Source: VAZQ01 sp034669045
Lineage (GTDB): Bacteria; Pseudomonadota; Alphaproteobacteria; Rhizobiales; Xanthobacteraceae
Direction of reading: 5' to 3'
Length of the DNA: 64,000 nucleotides
Assembly: GCA_034669045.1 (NCBI GenBank)
Contig: JAXDOD010000129.1
Coordinates: 1-64,000 of the forward strand
A program made the translations under genes and the position numbers. Within the stretch, counting starts at the first letter, position 1. Every line of letters starts with the position of its first letter. The notes under the pieces are model-generated. The model was not told where the DNA came from, did not search any database, and saw nothing but the letters and a program-made list of their open reading frames with translations. Positions 1-9,958 of the stretch are shown here, one piece after another.

Positions 1-49
1 ACCGTCGTTTGCGAACTTCGGAATCGAAGGACACTAGCAACTTATTGAT

Positions 50-127
50 CTAGTGTGGCTTTGGTTCAGAAGTCCGCATGTCGGACTCGCTGCAAGAATG
101 ATGCGGACTTCTGAACCGCCACACTAG
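50..127. repeat. Long palindrome overlapping the glnK stop codon
   Basis: Bases 50-59 are the exact complement of 118-127, and 63-79 of 101-117. This makes a 27-bp stem with a three-base bulge (60-62) and a 21-base loop (80-100). The right arm contains the TAG stop of the PII gene (124-126). No T-run follows on the minus strand, so it is not a classical intrinsic terminator. It resembles a REP/MITE-type palindrome that now forms the 3' end of the gene and may stabilise or end its transcript (inference). Confidence 0.75.
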
Positions 128-462
128 AGCGCGTCGGCGTCGGTCTCGCCGGTCCGGATGCGGACCGCGGATTCGATGGCGGTGACGAAAATCTTGCCGT
201 CGCCGATCTGGCCGGTCTTGGCGGCTGCGGCGATCGCGTCCACGGTCTTCTGCACTTGGTCGTCGGCGACCGCGACGTCGACGCGCACCTTGGGCAGGAA
301 GTTCACGGCATATTCGGCGCCGCGATAGATTTCCTTGTGGCCCTTCTGGCGGCCGTAGCCTTTGACCTCGGCGATGGTCATGCCCTGGATGCCGAGGCCG
401 AGCAGCGCGTCGCGGACGTCGTCGAGCTTGAACGGCTTGATGATGGCGGTGATCAATTTCAT
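124..462 (-). CDS. glnK: PII nitrogen regulatory protein, GlnK type
   Basis: This 112-residue PII signal protein is the usual family length. Trimeric PII proteins bind ATP/ADP and 2-oxoglutarate and control AmtB, NtrB and the glutamine synthetase adenylyltransferase. The T-loop is intact, with Tyr51 in EIYRGAEYAV at the position uridylylated by GlnD in proteobacteria. The C-terminal TGQIGDGKIFV and RIRTGE motifs of the nucleotide site are also present. The ATG at 462 gives the canonical MKLITAIIKPF start; an in-frame ATG at 540 would add an unsupported leader. The ending TGETDADAL and the AVNF T-loop resemble alphaproteobacterial GlnK more than GlnB. An amtB gene would be expected off the left edge. 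No clear -24/-12 promoter was found upstream. Confidence 0.95.
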   Translation of the reverse strand: MKLITAIIKPFKLDDVRDALLGLGIQGMTIAEVKGYGRQKGHKEIYRGAEYAVNFLPKVRVDVAVADDQVQKTVDAIAAAAKTGQIGDGKIFVTAIESAVRIRTGETDADAL

Positions 463-677
463 GGGTGGTCCCGCGGTAGGCGGCCCGATCGAGCCGCGGG
501 GAAACTCTGCGCCCTGGCCGGCGCAACCCGGCAGGGCCATGCGCGCGGCAGATGCACCACGATACCGGCATCGCGGCGGAAAATTAAGCGATTAATTGCC
601 GAGCGGGCAGGCGGGGCGTTTATGTTGTGGGCAGAACAGGACAGTGGCGCTGACTTATCGTCGCGCCGCCACCCAGA

Positions 678-763
678 CGTAGGGCGCAATAAGCGGAAGC
701 GCATTGCGCCGTCCGGTCCGAGATGGACGTCGAGGCGGCGCAATCAAGCGATTGCGCCCTACG
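678..763. repeat. Dispersed palindromic intergenic repeat, copy 1
   Basis: The element starts cgtagggcgcaat and ends with its exact complement attgcgccctacg (751-763). The interior is nearly identical to a second copy at 936-1020. With the unrelated repeat at 807-908 these elements fill most of the 590-base gap between glnK and tesB, and no credible gene lies there. Repeats of this kind are scattered between genes in Bradyrhizobium-type genomes. Confidence 0.8.
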
Positions 764-806
764 GACTTGGTTTTTGTATTCTGGGGCCGAGTGCAGCGGC
801 GCGGCT

Positions 807-908
807 GTAGGGTGGGCAAAGGCGCACCTCTTCGCGCCGTGCCCACGCGGCTTTCGTGCAGCCTCAAAATCAAAGACGCGTGGGCACGCTGCGCTTTGCC
901 CACCCTAC
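807..908. repeat. Dispersed palindromic repeat of a second type
   Basis: The left end gtagggtgggcaaag (807-821) is the exact complement of ctttgcccaccctac (894-908). The inner segments also pair, with gcgtgggca facing tgcccacgc. It lies between two copies of the first repeat type. No coding potential is apparent. Confidence 0.75.
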
Positions 909-935
909 CGATCGTCATGCCGGCGCCGTAGCAAA

Positions 936-1020
936 CGTAGGGCGCAATAAGCGGAAGCGCATTGCGCCGTCTGGCCGAGATCGACGTCGAGGCGGCGCAA
1001 TCAAGCGATTGCGCCCTACG
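936..1020. repeat. Dispersed palindromic intergenic repeat, copy 2
   Basis: Near-identical to 678-763, with the same cgtagggcgcaat / attgcgccctacg ends and a few interior differences. It ends about 34 bases from the end of the thioesterase gene. Confidence 0.8.
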
Positions 1021-1053
1021 GACCTGCGCGCTGCGCTTCGACCGCGACGCGAC

Positions 1054-1926
1054 CTAAGGCTCCTCCCGCCGCTCGCGCAGCAGCCCTTCCTGCGCCACCG
1101 AGGCCACCAGCGTGCCGTCGCGGGCGAAGATCAGGCCACGGGAAAAGCCGCGCGCGCCGGCGAGGTTGGGGCTGTCCTGGGCATAGAGCAGCCAGTCGTC
1201 GGCGCGGAACGGGCGGTGCAGCCACAGCGCATGGTCGAGGCTCGCGCCCATGATGCTCTTCTCGAACACGGTGCGGCCGTGCGGGATCAGCGCGGAATCG
1301 AGCAGCGTCATGTCGGACGCATAGGCCAGCACGCACTGATGGATGGCCGGCTCGTCGGGGAGCCTGCCGGTGGCGCGGATCCAGACATGGAAGCGGCCGT
1401 CCTCGTAGATCTGGCCGAGATAGCGGCCGTATTCGACCGGGCGCAGCTCGATCGGTCGTTCGCGTTCATAGTAACGTCGTACCGGATCGGGCATCAGCGG
1501 CAGCACGCGCTCCTTGATCTCGGCCTCGCTCGGCAGCTCTTCGGGCTTGGGCACGTCGGGCATCTTGGCCTGGTGCGCGAGGCCGGGCTCGTTGCGATGG
1601 AACGACACCGAGGTGATGAAGATCGGCTGGCCGTGCTGGATCGCCACCACGCGGCGGGTGGTGAAGCTCTTGCCGTCGCGCACGCGCTCGACCTCGTAGA
1701 TGATCGGGACCTTGGGATCGCCGGCGAGCAGGAAATAGGCGTGCAGCGAATGCGGCGGGCGGTCGGCGACGTCGACCGTGCGGCAGGCCGCGACCAAGGC
1801 CTGCCCGATCACCTGGCCGCCGAACACGCGCTGCCAGGTGACCTGCGGCGAGCGGCCGCGGAACAGGTTCATCTCGAGCGGCTCGAGGTCGAGGATGGCG
1901 AGGAGGTTGTCGATCGCGGTGGACAT
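1054..1926 (-). CDS. tesB: Acyl-CoA thioesterase II
   Basis: This 290-residue TesB has two hot-dog folds and hydrolyses medium- and long-chain acyl-CoA to free fatty acid and CoA in the cytoplasm. The family's length matches (about 286-290). The catalytic network known from E. coli TesB (Asp204, Thr228, Gln278) aligns with Asp205 in YASDMTLLDS, Ser229 in MGASLDHALW (a conservative swap for Thr) and Gln279 in SVAQEGL. The start at 1926 gives MSTAIDNLL; a much longer upstream reading frame overlaps the divergent monooxygenase gene and is rejected. It is divergent from the gene at 2036, so the 109-base gap probably carries both promoters. Confidence 0.95.
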   Translation of the reverse strand: MSTAIDNLLAILDLEPLEMNLFRGRSPQVTWQRVFGGQVIGQALVAACRTVDVADRPPHSLHAYFLLAGDPKVPIIYEVERVRDGKSFTTRRVVAIQHGQPIFITSVSFHRNEPGLAHQAKMPDVPKPEELPSEAEIKERVLPLMPDPVRRYYERERPIELRPVEYGRYLGQIYEDGRFHVWIRATGRLPDEPAIHQCVLAYASDMTLLDSALIPHGRTVFEKSIMGASLDHALWLHRPFRADDWLLYAQDSPNLAGARGFSRGLIFARDGTLVASVAQEGLLRERREEP

Positions 1927-2035
1927 GCGGGGGACTCGCGCGGCGGTAAGCGGGCGCCGACAGACTCGCGCCTGCGCCCTGCAAGTCAAGGTGCCGCCAC
2001 CTTGTCCGGCCATGCTGTCCGCGGGATAACGCGGC

Positions 2036-3265
2036 ATGGCGCAACCACAGACCAGCGACAAAGTCGACGTCCTGATCGGCGGCGCGGGTTTCGCCGGCCT
2101 CGCGCTGGCGATCGCGCTGCGGCACGCGCTCGGCCCGGCGTTCAAGATCGTGGTCGCCGATCCGGCGCTCGGGCGCAGCTCGACCGACGCGCGCGCCTCG
2201 GCCATCGTGGCGGCGGCGCGGCGGCTGTTCGAGACCATCGGCGTCTGGCAGGCGATCGCGCAGGAGGCGCAGCCGATCCTCGACATGGTCGTCACCGACA
2301 GCCGCCTCGACGACGCGGTGCGGCCGGTCTTCCTCACCTTCGGGGGCGACGTGGAACCGGGCGAGCCCTTTGCCCACATGGTGGAGAACCCGCCGCTGAT
2401 CGCGGCGCTGCTGGAGAAGGCGAGGGCCGCCGGCATCGAGCTGCGGGCGGCGGCGGTGGAGAATTTCAGTCAGGACGCCGATCGCGTTACGGCGCAGCTC
2501 ACGGACGGCGAGATCGCGGCGCGGCTCCTGGTCGCCGCCGACGGCGCGCGTTCCGGCATTCGCCGGCGCGCCGGCATCGCGATCCATGGCTGGGACTACA
2601 GCCAGTCCAGCATCGCGACCACCGTTGCGCACGAGCGCGAGCACGATGGCCGCGCCGAGGAGCATTTCCTGCCGGCGGGACCGTTTGCGATCCTGCCGCT
2701 CAAGGGGCGGCGCTCCTCGATCGTGTGGACCGAGGACAAGCACGAGGCCGCGCGCATCGTCGCGCTGCCGGAGCGCGAATTCCACGCCGAGCTCGAGCGC
2801 CGCTTCGGCCGCCATCTCGGCACGATCGAGGCGGTCGGCGCGCGGCGCGCCTATCCGCTCGGCCTGTACGTCGCGCGCGCCTTCGTGGCCGAGCGGGTCG
2901 CGCTCCTGGGCGACGCCGCCCACGTGATCCATCCGGTGGCCGGGCAGGGGCTCAACATGGGGCTCAAGGACGTGGCCGCGCTCGCCGAGTGCATCGTCGA
3001 TGCGGCGCGGCTCGGGCTCGATCCCGGCGCGGCGGCGGCGCTCGAGCGCTACCAGCGCTGGCGCCGCTTCGACACCATGGCGATGGGGGTGGCGACCGAT
3101 GGATTGAACCGGCTGTTCTCCAATCAGTCGGACGTGCTGCGGCTCATGCGCGACCTCGGGCTCGGCCTGGTCGATCGCGTGGCGCCGCTCAAGGACCTGT
3201 TTATCCGCGAGGCCGCCGGGCTGTCGGGCGAGGTGCCGAAGCTGCTGCGCGGCGAGGCGCTGTGA
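2036..3265 (+). CDS. UbiH/UbiF/COQ6-family FAD-dependent monooxygenase
   Basis: A 409-residue flavoprotein of the class that hydroxylates the ubiquinone ring. The Rossmann dinucleotide motif is at residues 13-21 (LIGGAGFAG) and a family-typical DxxxxxR-like stretch (SSTDARASAI) follows. The second FAD motif, LLGDAAHVIHPVAGQGLN, is around residues 290-307 with Asp293. The length is typical. It most likely serves ubiquinone biosynthesis, as many Rhizobiales carry such a gene next to tesB and glnK, but which ring position it oxidises cannot be read from the sequence. It is divergent from tesB. Confidence 0.88.
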   Translation: MAQPQTSDKVDVLIGGAGFAGLALAIALRHALGPAFKIVVADPALGRSSTDARASAIVAAARRLFETIGVWQAIAQEAQPILDMVVTDSRLDDAVRPVFLTFGGDVEPGEPFAHMVENPPLIAALLEKARAAGIELRAAAVENFSQDADRVTAQLTDGEIAARLLVAADGARSGIRRRAGIAIHGWDYSQSSIATTVAHEREHDGRAEEHFLPAGPFAILPLKGRRSSIVWTEDKHEAARIVALPEREFHAELERRFGRHLGTIEAVGARRAYPLGLYVARAFVAERVALLGDAAHVIHPVAGQGLNMGLKDVAALAECIVDAARLGLDPGAAAALERYQRWRRFDTMAMGVATDGLNRLFSNQSDVLRLMRDLGLGLVDRVAPLKDLFIREAAGLSGEVPKLLRGEAL

Positions 3266-3313
3266 TCGGCGGCCACGCCCGGCGCGTGCTGCGGCCGCTG
3301 GCGCCGGCCCTGG

Positions 3314-4315
3314 TCAGGGTGCGGCCGAGCGGATGAACGCGACCAGCGCCGGCACCAGCCCGGGCACCAGCGGCGCGTCGGGGTCGTAGGACTTGAGCTG
3401 CGCGGCGCGATCCGACAGGTCCGCCGGCGCCGCCTTGAAGACATGGTTGGTGTCGGGAAGGAGTAGCGTCCGCGCGTCGGGACGCGCCTTGGCGAGGGCG
3501 TCGAAGTCCGCGCGGGTGACCTGGATGTCGCTCGCACCCTGCACGACCAGGGCCGGCGCGGCCGACCGCGCGAATTCGCCGGCCGGGTCGATGGCGAACA
3601 TCGAGATCAGGAACGGCTGGACCGAAGGCCGGAACAGCGCCGCCAGCGCCGGAGCGGCGTCGGGCACGCGCTCGCCCTTCACCAGCCGGTCCAGGATGTC
3701 GAACGCCTCCTTGCGGAAGTGCTCCTCGCCGGGCGGCAGCGGCAGGGCGAGAAGCTGCTCGCGCAGGACGGCATCGAGACGGCGGCCGGGACCGGCCATG
3801 AGGACGATGCCGGCAACCACGAGCTTGGCGGCGGCGAGCGTGACCAGCAAGGCGCCCTCGCTGTGCCCGATCAGGACCACGGCCGACACGTCGGGGCGGG
3901 CGGCGAGATCGCGCGCCGCCGTCACCACGTCGTCGGCGAAGTGCTGCACCACCAGGTCGTCCTCGCGGGTGACGAGGGCACGGCTTTCTCCGACGCCGCG
4001 CTTGTCGTAGCGCAGCGAGCGGATGCCGGCGGCGGCGAGCCCCTGCGCGAGCTGGCGGTAGGTGCCGAAGCCGCCGTCGCGCGGCGTGGGTCCCGATCCT
4101 GCGACGATGAGCGCCGCCGGACCGCGTGGCGGATCTGCCGCGGGCCGGGCGAAGCTGCCGGCGAGCCCGCCCGCCGACCAGGGCTCGTCGATCATCGAAG
4201 GCTCCTGCGCGGTCACGATCCGCTGGCCCGCCACCGTCCCCAAGGCGGCGCCGAGCGCGCGCAGAACGTCGCGGCGGTGAATGCAGCCCGGCACGCGACG
4301 CGGCGGCTTGCGCAT
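3314..4315 (-). CDS. Alpha/beta hydrolase with Tat-like leader
   Basis: 333 residues. The N-terminus (HRRDVLRALGAALGTVAG, about residues 13-30) resembles a twin-arginine signal, suggesting export. The mature part is an alpha/beta hydrolase: nucleophile elbow GHSEGA with Ser152, probable acid Asp263 in QGASDIQV, and His291 in PDTNHVFK. The family includes serine esterases and dienelactone-hydrolase-like enzymes; the substrate is unknown. It runs in the same direction as the glutathione transferase gene, with a gap of about 9 bases, so the two may be co-transcribed. A later Met (residue 41) could start a cytoplasmic form, but the RR leader argues for the longer start. Confidence 0.85.
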   Translation of the reverse strand: MRKPPRRVPGCIHRRDVLRALGAALGTVAGQRIVTAQEPSMIDEPWSAGGLAGSFARPAADPPRGPAALIVAGSGPTPRDGGFGTYRQLAQGLAAAGIRSLRYDKRGVGESRALVTREDDLVVQHFADDVVTAARDLAARPDVSAVVLIGHSEGALLVTLAAAKLVVAGIVLMAGPGRRLDAVLREQLLALPLPPGEEHFRKEAFDILDRLVKGERVPDAAPALAALFRPSVQPFLISMFAIDPAGEFARSAAPALVVQGASDIQVTRADFDALAKARPDARTLLLPDTNHVFKAAPADLSDRAAQLKSYDPDAPLVPGLVPALVAFIRSAAP

Positions 4316-4324
4316 GGCAGTCGC

Positions 4325-4948
4325 TCACACGAACGGGATCGCCAGCACGTGCTGCTGGAACGCCGGCCGCCGCTCGAGGTCCTTGTACCAGCGTTCGACG
4401 TTGCCGAGCCCGGCGCCCTCGGGCACCAGCTTGGTGAAACGATAGGCGGTCAGGCCGACCGGGATGTCGCCCATCGAGAAGGTTTCGCCGGCAACGAAGG
4501 CGCTGCGGCCGAGCTGCGCGTCCAGGATCGTCATCGCGGCGGTGGTTTTTTCACGCGAGGCAGCGATGTGGGCATGGTCGCGCTGGTCCGGCGGCGTGCG
4601 GATGAGACCCCAGAACAGGCCGTGGATCGCCGGCGCGCAGGTGGTGAGCTGCCAGTCCATCCAGCGGCCGGCGCTCGCGCGCAGGCGCAGGTCGGCGGGC
4701 TCCAGCGTGCCGGCGCCGTATTTCGCGGCCAGATAGCGCACGACCGCGTTCGATTCCCAGAGGATGAAATCGTCCTCTTCCAGCGTCGGCACCAGGCCGT
4801 TGGGATTCATCGCCAGATACGGCGGCTCGTTGTTCTTGCCGAACGCTCCGCCGACGTCGACGCGCTCGGGCGTGAGGCCGAGCTCGCCCACCGCCCACAT
4901 CACCTTCTGCACGTTGATGGAGGTGTTGCGCCCCCAGATCCTGAGCAT
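4325..4948 (-). CDS. Glutathione S-transferase family protein
   Basis: 207 residues, the usual length of a cytosolic GST. The N-terminal thioredoxin-like domain (about 1-78) starts MLRIWGRNTSINVQKV, with Ser10 near the usual catalytic position. It contains the cis-proline segment NPNGLVPTL (Pro54) and the glutathione-contacting ESNAVVRYL (Glu65, Ser66). The C-terminal helical domain has the FSMGDIPVGL N-capping box typical of GSTs. The start at 4948 was chosen because it begins exactly at the first beta strand; an upstream in-frame ATG adds 33 unrelated residues. Substrate unknown. It lies just upstream of the hydrolase gene on the same strand. Confidence 0.9.
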   Translation of the reverse strand: MLRIWGRNTSINVQKVMWAVGELGLTPERVDVGGAFGKNNEPPYLAMNPNGLVPTLEEDDFILWESNAVVRYLAAKYGAGTLEPADLRLRASAGRWMDWQLTTCAPAIHGLFWGLIRTPPDQRDHAHIAASREKTTAAMTILDAQLGRSAFVAGETFSMGDIPVGLTAYRFTKLVPEGAGLGNVERWYKDLERRPAFQQHVLAIPFV

Positions 4949-5158
4949 CGTCCGCTCCCCGCACCGGTCATCCGAGGCTAACATACCGCGGCCGCATGGT
5001 CCCGCCGTCATTCCGGGTCCGAGCGGAGCGAGGAACCCGCAATCCATGACCCGTCACGGCCGGGATTTGCATCGCCGGCGCGATGTCTCACGAGCCGTGG
5101 TCATGGAGTCCGGGCTCGCGGACTTGGTCCGCGCCCGGAATGACAGAAAGAGCGAGGG

Positions 5159-5368
5159 TCAATCGAGCTTGCGCGCTTCCTCGCGCAGCATGATCGGAAT
5201 GCCGTCGCGGATCGGGAAGGCGAGCTTCTCCTCGCGCGAGATCAGCTCCTGCTTCTCGGCGTCATATTCCAGCGGCGTGTGCCGGCGCGGGCAGACGAGC
5301 GATTCCAGAAGCTTGCGATCGGCGGTGTCGTTCGCGCGGTCGGGGGGACTGGCGGGGCTCGTGGTCAT
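5159..5368 (-). CDS. Trm112/UPF0434 family small protein
   Basis: A 69-residue protein of the Trm112/YcaR family. These are small zinc-ribbon-like proteins; the eukaryotic homologue activates several methyltransferases, while bacterial roles are poorly defined. The core reads LLESLVCPRRHTPL, then PIRDGIPIML, as in the family. Only the first Cys of the usual CxxC knuckle remains here (CPRR), which many bacterial members share. The start at 5368 follows GGAGTG-type sequence. Its neighbours (IF-1 and an RNA helicase) fit a translation/RNA context, though this is only positional. Confidence 0.88.
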   Translation of the reverse strand: MTTSPASPPDRANDTADRKLLESLVCPRRHTPLEYDAEKQELISREEKLAFPIRDGIPIMLREEARKLD

Positions 5369-5466
5369 GGCGCACTCCGGGGACTGGCTTGCCATCTTAT
5401 GAACGCGCACCGCGGTGGGCAACGGCGCGCCGGACCGTGCCGAGACCGCAAGCGGACATGGCGCGC

Positions 5467-5745
5467 TCAGCGCCGGCGGAAATTCTGCTGCCGCCGTGTC
5501 GGCGGAGAGCCCATCGGACGGTTGACATCCTTGTGCCGGAAGTTGATCCGGCCGCGGTCGAGGTCGTAGGGCGACATCTCCACCACGACCTTGTCGCCGA
5601 CGCCGGTGCGGATGCGGAATTTCCGCATCTTCCCGGACATATAGGCGAGCACCTGGTGATCGTTTTCCAGGAGCACCCGGTAGTTTCCGTCGGGCAGGAC
5701 CTCGGTCACCGTGCCCTCGAATTCGAGCAGTTCTTCCTTGGCCAT
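5467..5745 (-). CDS. infA: Translation initiation factor IF-1
   Basis: 92 residues. The S1/OB-fold core (1-72) is canonical: MAKEELLEFEG, the GNYRV strand, AYMSGKMRKFRIR, and MSPYDLDRGRINFRHK. IF-1 occupies the 30S A site during initiation. The protein is about 20 residues longer than enterobacterial IF-1, with a basic Arg-rich tail (RRQQNFRRR) that is common in alphaproteobacterial copies. Rhizobiales often hold more than one infA, so this may be one of two. It lies 29 bases downstream of the helicase gene on the same strand. Confidence 0.95.
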   Translation of the reverse strand: MAKEELLEFEGTVTEVLPDGNYRVLLENDHQVLAYMSGKMRKFRIRTGVGDKVVVEMSPYDLDRGRINFRHKDVNRPMGSPPTRRQQNFRRR

Positions 5746-5774
5746 TGCGGTTCTCGTGTCGTCGATCGGTTCGG

Positions 5775-7199
<1,425 letters not shown>

Positions 7200-7536
7200 G
7201 TGGCGAAACGGGCCGGCGCCATTGAGGCGAACGGCCGCGGATCGCGGGGGAAATGACACCCCGCGTGGTCTGGGTTGTCGATGGTGCTGTTGGATGCGAC
7301 GGGTCGAAAACCAAGACGTGGATTTCGTGCACGCGACCCGTAAACGGCCTAGGCGGCCAAGATGATCTCAACACGCGGTCATGTAACAGGCCAATGCGGT
7401 GATTTCAAGGCTTATTCGCTGCGTGGTGAACGCATCGTGTCGCTCACGGCAGCGGCGCGTGGCGGCGGATCGCGGTCAGCGCTGGTCGTCCTTCGCGTGG
7501 GCGCATTCCGTTCGAGTTGACCGACCTTATCCGCTC

Positions 7537-7617
7537 ATTCCCGCGCAAGCGGGAATCCAGGAGGAGCTTGCGCTGACGTCTTGATCTCTTGCGCTGGGTT
7601 CCCGCTTGCGCGGGAAC
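7537..7617. repeat. Inverted pair of short GC-rich palindromes
   Basis: ATTCCCGC-GCAA-GCGGGAAT (7537-7556) is a perfect 8-bp hairpin. GTTCCCGC-TTGC-GCGGGAAC (7598-7617) is its near copy in the opposite orientation. They sit in the otherwise empty 448-base gap between the helicase and Lon-domain genes and resemble repeats scattered in Bradyrhizobium-type genomes. The second could also serve as a hairpin downstream of the gene ending at 7648. I see no gene in 7200-7647. Confidence 0.7.
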
Positions 7618-7647
7618 GAGCGGACGGGGAGTCGGTCGCGCTAGACT

Positions 7648-8322
7648 TCATTGCAGCGGCGTTTCGCCGTCGGTGTTGGTCTTGGCGAGCTCGATCTCGG
7701 TCATCGCGACCAGGATTTCGGCGCGGGTCTTGAGGTCGGGCGCCTCCAGCAGCGCCTGCTTCTCGGCGGCGCTGTAGGGCGACATCATGGCGAGCGCATT
7801 GACCAGCGCCTCGTTGGGCGCGTTCTCGATGCCGTCCCAGTCGGCCTTGAGATCGTTGGCCTTGAGGAAGTCGGCAAGCGCGCGCAGGAGGCTCTTGCGG
7901 TCGACGTCGTCCTCGCCCTTGCGGGCGGTGAAGTCGTCGATGAAGGGGACGTAAGTGACGCGGCATTGCCGGTAGGGCGTCGGCAGCGCGAGCTCGTCCT
8001 CGATGCGGAACCGCGCGATGCCGGTGAGCTGGAGCGTGTAGCGGCCGTCGCCGGTCTCGGCGATCTGGGTGATGCGCCCGACGCAGCCGACCTTGTAGAG
8101 ATTGGGCCTTTCCTCCGGCCCCGGATGCCCGGGGTCGGGCTGGATCATGCCGATCAGCCGGTGTCCGGTGCGCAGCGCGTCGTCGATCATCGCGAGATAG
8201 CGCGGCTCGAAAATGTTGAGCGGCAACTGCCCGCGCGGCAGCAGCAGCGCGCCCGCGAGCGGAAACACCGGGATCACGCCGGGGAGATCGGCCGGACTAT
8301 GGTAGGCCACATTCGACGGCAT
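7648..8322 (-). CDS. Lon N-terminal domain (LonN) substrate-binding protein
   Basis: 224 residues. It matches the stand-alone N-terminal domain of Lon protease (PUA-like fold): PGVIPVFPLAGALLLP, then LNIFEPRYLAMIDDAL, then VGCVGRITQ, then LTGIARFRI. It lacks the AAA+ and protease domains, as is normal for this widespread family whose function is not settled. The start at 8322 gives MPSNVAYHSP; an upstream in-frame start adds an Arg-rich stretch with no family support. It lies downstream of the thioredoxin-TPR gene on the same strand (gap about 180 bases), and the pair is often adjacent in alphaproteobacteria. Confidence 0.92.
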   Translation of the reverse strand: MPSNVAYHSPADLPGVIPVFPLAGALLLPRGQLPLNIFEPRYLAMIDDALRTGHRLIGMIQPDPGHPGPEERPNLYKVGCVGRITQIAETGDGRYTLQLTGIARFRIEDELALPTPYRQCRVTYVPFIDDFTARKGEDDVDRKSLLRALADFLKANDLKADWDGIENAPNEALVNALAMMSPYSAAEKQALLEAPDLKTRAEILVAMTEIELAKTNTDGETPLQ

Positions 8323-8502
8323 CGCTGCACTCCAACTTCGCCAGGCGCGGACCACGCTCCGCCTCATCCCGAGGAGGCGCGAAGGTCAACCCGGCTGGCG
8401 GCGCTTCGAGAACGCCCGCCTGCGCGCTTCGGGGCGACGGCGGGCTTCCGGGCATGAGGCCGGGAAAGTCCGCGCATCGTTGCGGCGTTTATTCCGCGGC
8501 AG

Positions 8503-9411
8503 CTACGAAAACAAGATCGACGACAGCCGCTTGCGCCCATCGACCGTCGCCTCGTCGGTCGGGCCCCAGGCCTCGAAGAACTGGACGAGCTGCTTGCGGG
8601 CGCCGTCGTCGTTCCATTTGCGGTCGCGCCGCACGATCGCGATCAGATGATCGACCGCGTCCTGGCGCTTGCCCTTGCTGTTGAGCGCGACCGCAAGATC
8701 GAAGCGCGCCTGGTGGTCGAGCGGATCGGCGGCGAGCTTTTGCTCGAGCTCGGCGACCGGGCCGACCGACTGCGCCTGCTCGGCGACTTCGAGCGCGGCG
8801 CGCGCGGCCACCACCGCGCTGTCGTTGCGCTTGGCCTCCGGCACCAGGGCGAGCGTCTGCTTGGCCTGCTCGATGGCGCCGGCCTTCACATAGGCGCGGG
8901 TCAGGCCGGCGAGCGCCGCCAGGTTGCCGCCGTCCTGCGCCAGAACCTGGGCGTAGAGGTCGGCCGCGCCGGTGGCGTCGCCGGCGGCGAGCGCGGCATC
9001 GGCGGCCTTGAGATGATCCTGTTCCTCGCCGCCGATCTTGCCCTTGGTCACCCGCTCCAGGAACGCCACCACCTGGCTCTCCGGCAGGTTGCCCATGAAG
9101 CCGTCGACCGGCTGGCCGTTGACGAAGGCGAACACCGCCGGGATCGATTGGATGCCGAGCTGCCCCGGAATCTGCGGGTGCTTGTCGATGTCCATCTTGA
9201 CCAGCTTGACCTTGCCCTTGGCGGCCTTGACGACCTTTTCCAGCACCGGGGTGAGCTGCTTGCAGGGCCCGCACCATTCGGCCCAGAAGTCGACCAGCAC
9301 CGGCTGGCGCTTGGATTCCTCGATCACGTCCTTGAGGAAGGTCTGCGTGGTGGTGTCCTTGACCGCGCCGTTGGCGGCCGCGGTTGCCATCCCGGCATCT
9401 TGCAACGTCAT
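8503..9411 (-). CDS. cnoX: Thioredoxin-TPR co-chaperone (CnoX/YbbN type)
   Basis: 302 residues. Residues about 22-130 form a thioredoxin domain with an intact active site WCGPC (Cys47, Cys50) and the cis-Pro segment QSIPAVFAF. Residues about 145-302 are TPR-like helices. This is the CnoX/YbbN architecture, a chaperedoxin that holds oxidation-damaged clients and passes them to GroEL. E. coli CnoX lacks the CxxC, while alphaproteobacterial members keep it, as here, so reductase activity is likely. The ATG at 9411 precedes a short Ala/Thr-rich leader; an internal Met (residue 8) is an alternative. Confidence 0.9.
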   Translation of the reverse strand: MTLQDAGMATAAANGAVKDTTTQTFLKDVIEESKRQPVLVDFWAEWCGPCKQLTPVLEKVVKAAKGKVKLVKMDIDKHPQIPGQLGIQSIPAVFAFVNGQPVDGFMGNLPESQVVAFLERVTKGKIGGEEQDHLKAADAALAAGDATGAADLYAQVLAQDGGNLAALAGLTRAYVKAGAIEQAKQTLALVPEAKRNDSAVVAARAALEVAEQAQSVGPVAELEQKLAADPLDHQARFDLAVALNSKGKRQDAVDHLIAIVRRDRKWNDDGARKQLVQFFEAWGPTDEATVDGRKRLSSILFS

Positions 9412-9883
9412 GATCCTTGCCCTCTATCCTGCCCTCTTGGGCCCGCCCGCGAGCGCCAAAACCTCAATAGTGCCAATTAAATGGTGTCCAAGGGGGTGAT
9501 TGCAATGCGATCCGTCAATGTTCCCGGGCCGCGGCCTCCGTCCCCTCGGCGCCCCCTTAAGCCGCGCGTGTTCGGGACGCGGTGCGGCGCGCAGCCCGTG
9601 CGCGGCGGTGCGGCAGATCCGGACCGCCCGGACCGCGGTGGGGGGCCGGAGGTCGGGGGCTGGGGTGGGGACGCGCTGCATGCTGATGGCGGTTGGAGAC
9701 GCGCTGGAGCCTGATATGGCTTGCGGCTGACGGCTTGAGGCTGACACCTTGATGCTTCCGGCTGACGCCTTGCGGCACGCTATTTAGACGCGGCTCGAGA
9801 CGCTGGCGAGGCGTCGGTTGCAAAGGCGGTCCGCTTTTGGCATAGCTTCGCGACGGCGGCCGCTTGGCCGCCGGCCTACGGAT
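9412..9883. other. Intergenic, no gene seen
   Basis: The stretch between the CnoX gene and the tRNA shows no credible reading frame. A perfect 7-bp hairpin with a four-base loop (GGCGGCC-GCTT-GGCCGCC, 9855-9872) sits 11 bases before the tRNA and looks like a REP-type element. The tRNA and CnoX promoters must lie here, but I cannot pick them out with confidence. Confidence 0.5.

Positions 9884-9958
<75 letters not shown>

Noticed and set aside
463..700. A sigma-54 (NtrC-type) promoter for glnK
   Set aside because: The best matches have GG and GC separated by 9 or 12 bases rather than 10.
1466..2932. A 488-residue minus-strand frame opposite the UbiH-family gene
   Set aside because: It is a high-G+C antisense shadow of the monooxygenase gene; composition is Arg/Gly-rich and no motif is present.
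856..3336. An 826-residue plus-strand frame across tesB and ubiH
   Set aside because: It is Arg/Ala-rich with no domain, and its shadow frames coincide with two well-supported genes.
3719..4981. A 420-residue plus-strand frame opposite the hydrolase and GST genes
   Set aside because: Antisense shadow of two genes with intact catalytic motifs.
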